From Desulfocapsa sp. (GTDB taxonomy: Bacteria > Desulfobacterota > Desulfobulbia > Desulfobulbales > Desulfocapsaceae): a stretch of 9,034 nt of DNA. The translations under genes were made by a program, and so were the position numbers. Where the stretch lies: the NCBI GenBank assembly GCA_029934915.1, contig JAOZLI010000098.1:1-9034 (forward strand), read 5' to 3'. Position 1 is the first letter of the stretch, and each line of letters opens with the position of its first letter. The notes under the pieces are model-generated. The model was not told the origin of the DNA and made no database searches. It was given only the letters and a program-made list of their open reading frames with translations. Below, piece by piece: positions 7,383 to 9,034 of the stretch.

Positions 7383-7411
7383 ATTGTATGTTCTGCAGTT
7401 TATAAACTCAA
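7383..7411 (-). promoter_or_regulatory. Sigma70-type promoter of the mcp gene
   Basis: On the minus strand, TTGAGT (7406-7411) and TACAAT (7383-7388) are separated by 17 bases. Transcription would start near 7376 and give a leader of about 60 nt. This leader contains a small GCCC-CTTT-GGGC hairpin (7338-7349) that leaves the ribosome site free. I see no sigma28 (FliA) or sigma54 pattern in this gap. Confidence 0.6.
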
Positions 7412-7433
7412 GGAAAATAGCTCTGTTTTCAGC

Positions 7434-7471
7434 AAAAAAAATCCCCCATCCTGTTAAAACAGAATGAGGGC
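7434..7471 (-). terminator. Rho-independent terminator of the hisB-lipoprotein unit
   Basis: On the minus strand, CCCTCATTCTGT (7470-7459) pairs with ACAGGATGGGGG (7454-7443) over 12 bp, two of them G-U, around a TTTA loop. An A and eight T residues follow (7441-7434). It lies 38 nt after the lipoprotein stop codon and separates this unit from the mcp promoter. Confidence 0.93.
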
Positions 7472-7508
7472 TTTACCAAAAGAGCTGTACGTTTGATCAA
7501 TAGAAACG

Positions 7509-8150
7509 TTACTCTTCGATTTCTTGAAAATATGGAAACTCCGCCAAACGACTGTCCACACCGTCAAGAAGAAGTTCCTGTACAGAAAGCCACTTAAAGG
7601 CGCGTCTTTCTGCTTTTCCAAAAGAAAAAATATCTTCAAACAGCGCCTTTTGTTCCTCGTCAAAGGATGTGGACCAGATTCTCACTCCCTGTTCTACACC
7701 AGTCAATGCCATGGAAAAGGCTGCTGCTGCAGGAGTTTCCACGGACAGTTCTCCTCCAACACGTTTCCGATATCTGCCAATGCTTGTTTCAAGCACTGCG
7801 CCACAGCCAGTTGCCCGGCCGATATCTTGTATCTGGCGAATTCTTCCCCCCCAGGGATTCGGCAGAATTGCATCCAGTTGATTAGCGCTTAGTACCTTAA
7901 ATTCAGGTTGTACACCAAGTTTTTCCATTAAAATACTATCGAGGGATCTGGCTCCCTGCTGTAAACTTTCACTAATTTCCTTTGAAAAGGTATCAGACCC
8001 GGATAGTGGGACAGCAACGGGAAGCACTGCCACACAACTCAATGGCGGCAAATCAGCGACCTGTTTGGTTTCGAGCGATTTGCGGCTTGAGCATGCACCT
8101 AGTCCTAGAAAGAAACAGACACACAAAGTATAAAAGACAATTTTATTCAC
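7509..8150 (-). CDS. Predicted outer-membrane lipoprotein of unknown function
   Basis: A 213-residue protein starting at GTG (8150), with GAGGA 5 nt upstream. This gives a short signal peptide: K3, a hydrophobic core (4-16) and the lipobox LGAC with the lipidated C20. Serine at +2 and absence of aspartate there favour the outer membrane. The mature part contains a beta strand CVAVLPVAVPL (39-49), a helix ending LDSILMEKLG (70-79), a conserved-looking ATGCGAVLETSIGRYRKRVGGELSV (113-137), and a RIWSTSFDEEQ strand (157-167). The alternation resembles the small TolB-N/CsgG-like lipoproteins (LpoB/GNA1162 type), but I cannot name a family with certainty. A longer frame from an ATG at 8213 would overlap hisB by 44 nt and bury the signal peptide behind 21 residues, so I reject it. 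It follows hisB by 19 nt and is cotranscribed with it; no functional link to histidine synthesis is evident. Confidence 0.8.
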   Translation of the reverse strand: MNKIVFYTLCVCFFLGLGACSSRKSLETKQVADLPPLSCVAVLPVAVPLSGSDTFSKEISESLQQGARSLDSILMEKLGVQPEFKVLSANQLDAILPNPWGGRIRQIQDIGRATGCGAVLETSIGRYRKRVGGELSVETPAAAAFSMALTGVEQGVRIWSTSFDEEQKALFEDIFSFGKAERRAFKWLSVQELLLDGVDSRLAEFPYFQEIEE

Positions 8151-8155
8151 AGAAA

Positions 8156-8160
8156 TCCTC
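8156..8160 (-). promoter_or_regulatory. Ribosome binding site fixing the GTG start of the lipoprotein gene
   Basis: GAGGA on the minus strand is 5 nt before the GTG at 8150, just after the hisB stop codon (8170-8172). It decides in favour of the short form, which carries a proper lipoprotein signal, over the ATG at 8213. Confidence 0.7.
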
Positions 8161-8169
8161 ACAGTGTTT

Positions 8170-8769
8170 TTACAACATTCCCTTTGAAGACAGGGTACCT
8201 TCAAAATTATCAAGACGACTAACGGCTTGATTCATCGCTCTCCCAAGTCCTTTAAAAACAGCTTCTATAATATGATGACTATTGATTCCATGGAGCAAAT
8301 CAATATGAAGCGTCACTCCGGCATGTTGAGCAAAAGCCCGCATAAATTCGGGAGCAAGAGCCGTGTCGAAGGTTCCGAGTTTCTGATCGGGAACAGCTGC
8401 CTCATAGTGCAAATAGGGACGATTTGAGACATCAACCACCACGCGGGCTAGTGTTTCATCCATGGGAAGATAGCAGAGACCATAACGCGCAATACCACTC
8501 TTACTTCCAAGGGCCGTGGCAAATGCCTGCCCCAGACAAATTCCAACATCCTCAACAGTGTGATGGTCATCCACATCAGTATCACCGGTTGCCTTTATTT
8601 CAAGATCAAAAAAGCCATGTACTCCAAAGAGTGTCAGCATGTGATCAAGAAATGGCACCCCTGTATCAATGCTGGTTTTACCATTTCCATCTATAAAGAG
8701 AGTCAGATCAATATCAGTCTCTTTCGTCGTGCGTTTCACATCCCCCTGCCTTTGTTCTACACCTTCCAT
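8170..8769 (-). CDS. hisB: Imidazoleglycerol-phosphate dehydratase
   Basis: A 199-residue, monofunctional HisB that dehydrates imidazoleglycerol phosphate to imidazoleacetol phosphate, the sixth step of histidine biosynthesis. It lacks the N-terminal histidinol-phosphatase domain of the enterobacterial bifunctional protein. Visible marks: KRTTKETDI (12-20), GVPFLDHML (37-45), the first metal-binding motif DDHHTVEDVG (67-76), the second NSHHIIEA (163-170), and the C-terminal SSKGML. The two His-rich motifs supply the manganese ligands in this family. The ATG at 8769 has AGAGG (8776-8780) 6 nt upstream. It is the first gene of its unit, read away from the tRNA-Gly gene, and is followed by the lipoprotein gene. 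No hisH, hisA, hisF or hisG is adjacent. Confidence 0.97.
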   Translation of the reverse strand: MEGVEQRQGDVKRTTKETDIDLTLFIDGNGKTSIDTGVPFLDHMLTLFGVHGFFDLEIKATGDTDVDDHHTVEDVGICLGQAFATALGSKSGIARYGLCYLPMDETLARVVVDVSNRPYLHYEAAVPDQKLGTFDTALAPEFMRAFAQHAGVTLHIDLLHGINSHHIIEAVFKGLGRAMNQAVSRLDNFEGTLSSKGML

Positions 8770-8840
8770 GAAAAACCTCTAATAACGAGTTACATAAATT
8801 CCAGCTTGCCAGATATAAGAAAAACATTAAGTAAAAAAAG

Positions 8841-8857
8841 AGTATAGCACAATTATA
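8841..8857 (-). promoter_or_regulatory. Candidate promoter region of hisB (extended -10)
   Basis: On the minus strand TGC-TATACT (8849-8841) is an extended -10, with a perfect TATAAT (8857-8852) just upstream. Neither has a good -35 at 17 bases (GGTGGT and AAAAAA). Use of the extended -10 would start transcription near 8834 and give a leader of about 65 nt. The 219-base hisB-tRNA gap is otherwise A/T-rich with no gene seen. Confidence 0.4.
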
Positions 8858-8934
8858 ACCGCCACCACCATCACTTTTTTCTCATAGTAGTAGCGTCTTT
8901 TTTGAATAACTGTTACATTGGATCGTTTTTTCTA

Positions 8935-8964
8935 TTGACAAGAGTCATGATTAATGATTATTTT
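8935..8964 (+). promoter_or_regulatory. Candidate promoter of the tRNA-Gly gene
   Basis: A perfect -35 TTGACA (8935-8940) is followed at 18 bases by TATTTT (8959-8964, 4 of 6 to the -10 consensus) and then a GC-richer GTCCTC, as is usual for stable-RNA promoters. Transcription would begin near 8971, about 18 nt before the mature tRNA. The -35 is strong; the -10 assignment is uncertain. Confidence 0.5.
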
Positions 8965-8988
8965 GTCCTCGTTTCGAAGAATACATGA

Positions 8989-9034
<46 letters not shown>

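Noticed and set aside
8151..8213. A longer lipoprotein form starting at ATG 8213
   Set aside because: It would overlap hisB by 44 nt and place 21 residues before a well-formed lipoprotein signal; the GTG at 8150 has a good ribosome site.
8860..8879. A tiny hydrophobic minus-strand frame (about 14 codons) from the GTG/ATG run in the hisB upstream region
   Set aside because: No ribosome binding site, very short, and it overlaps the candidate hisB promoter.
8848..8894. A run of four His codons (8863-8874, plus strand) resembling a his attenuator leader peptide
   Set aside because: It is on the strand opposite to hisB, the frame has a TAG at 8845-8847 and no start codon before the His run, and no attenuator hairpin with a T tract follows.
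1804..8894. A shared 9-mer GCTACTACT upstream of hisD (1804-1812) and hisB (8886-8894), as a possible common his operator
   Set aside because: A 9-base match between two gaps of about 75 and 219 bases is not rare by chance, its distance to the two genes differs greatly (about 12 versus 117 bases), and it has no dyad symmetry.

Overview
The window looks like a housekeeping stretch of a Gram-negative, motile, moderately low-GC bacterium. A deltaproteobacterial (Desulfobacterota) origin, perhaps Desulfobulbales, is my best guess. It rests on the overall feel of the proteins: a menaquinone-type UbiE/MenG, scattered his genes, AsnRS, a TtcA-like protein, a DUF89 protein and a PilJ-type chemoreceptor. 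No database search was possible, so the taxonomy is inference. All protein genes lie on the minus strand. The only plus-strand gene is a tRNA-Gly(GCC) cut by the right edge.

Read in the direction of transcription (right to left) there are three transcription units. Unit 1 starts near 8841 and runs divergently from the tRNA: hisB (imidazoleglycerol-phosphate dehydratase), then a 213-aa outer-membrane-type lipoprotein of unknown function, ending in a strong intrinsic terminator (7434-7471). Unit 2 is a single gene for a PilJ-like methyl-accepting chemotaxis protein, with a good sigma70-type promoter (7383-7411) and its own intrinsic terminator (5580-5621). Unit 3 is a compact run: ttcA-like, DUF89, asnS, ubiE, hisD, rsmG (truncated by the left edge). 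Three of its junctions overlap by 1-3 nt (GTGA twice, TAATG once), which points to translational coupling. It combines tRNA thiolation, tRNA charging, 16S rRNA methylation, quinone methylation and one histidine step.

The start of unit 3 is unusual. The longest ttcA reading frame would begin inside the mcp terminator loop. The better start at 5562 has no Shine-Dalgarno sequence and sits exactly where a -10/-35 pair overlapping the terminator would place +1, so a leaderless mRNA is possible.

The main unexplained structure is a pair of direct repeats flanking ubiE. Each begins CACTTCTGCGG and continues as a heptanucleotide TTCnnnn array, with four heptads in one copy and two in the other. A perfect 14-bp palindrome abuts the longer copy. 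No CRISPR array, insertion sequence, prophage or recognisable defence system is visible. Every gene-free stretch is shorter than 300 bases.
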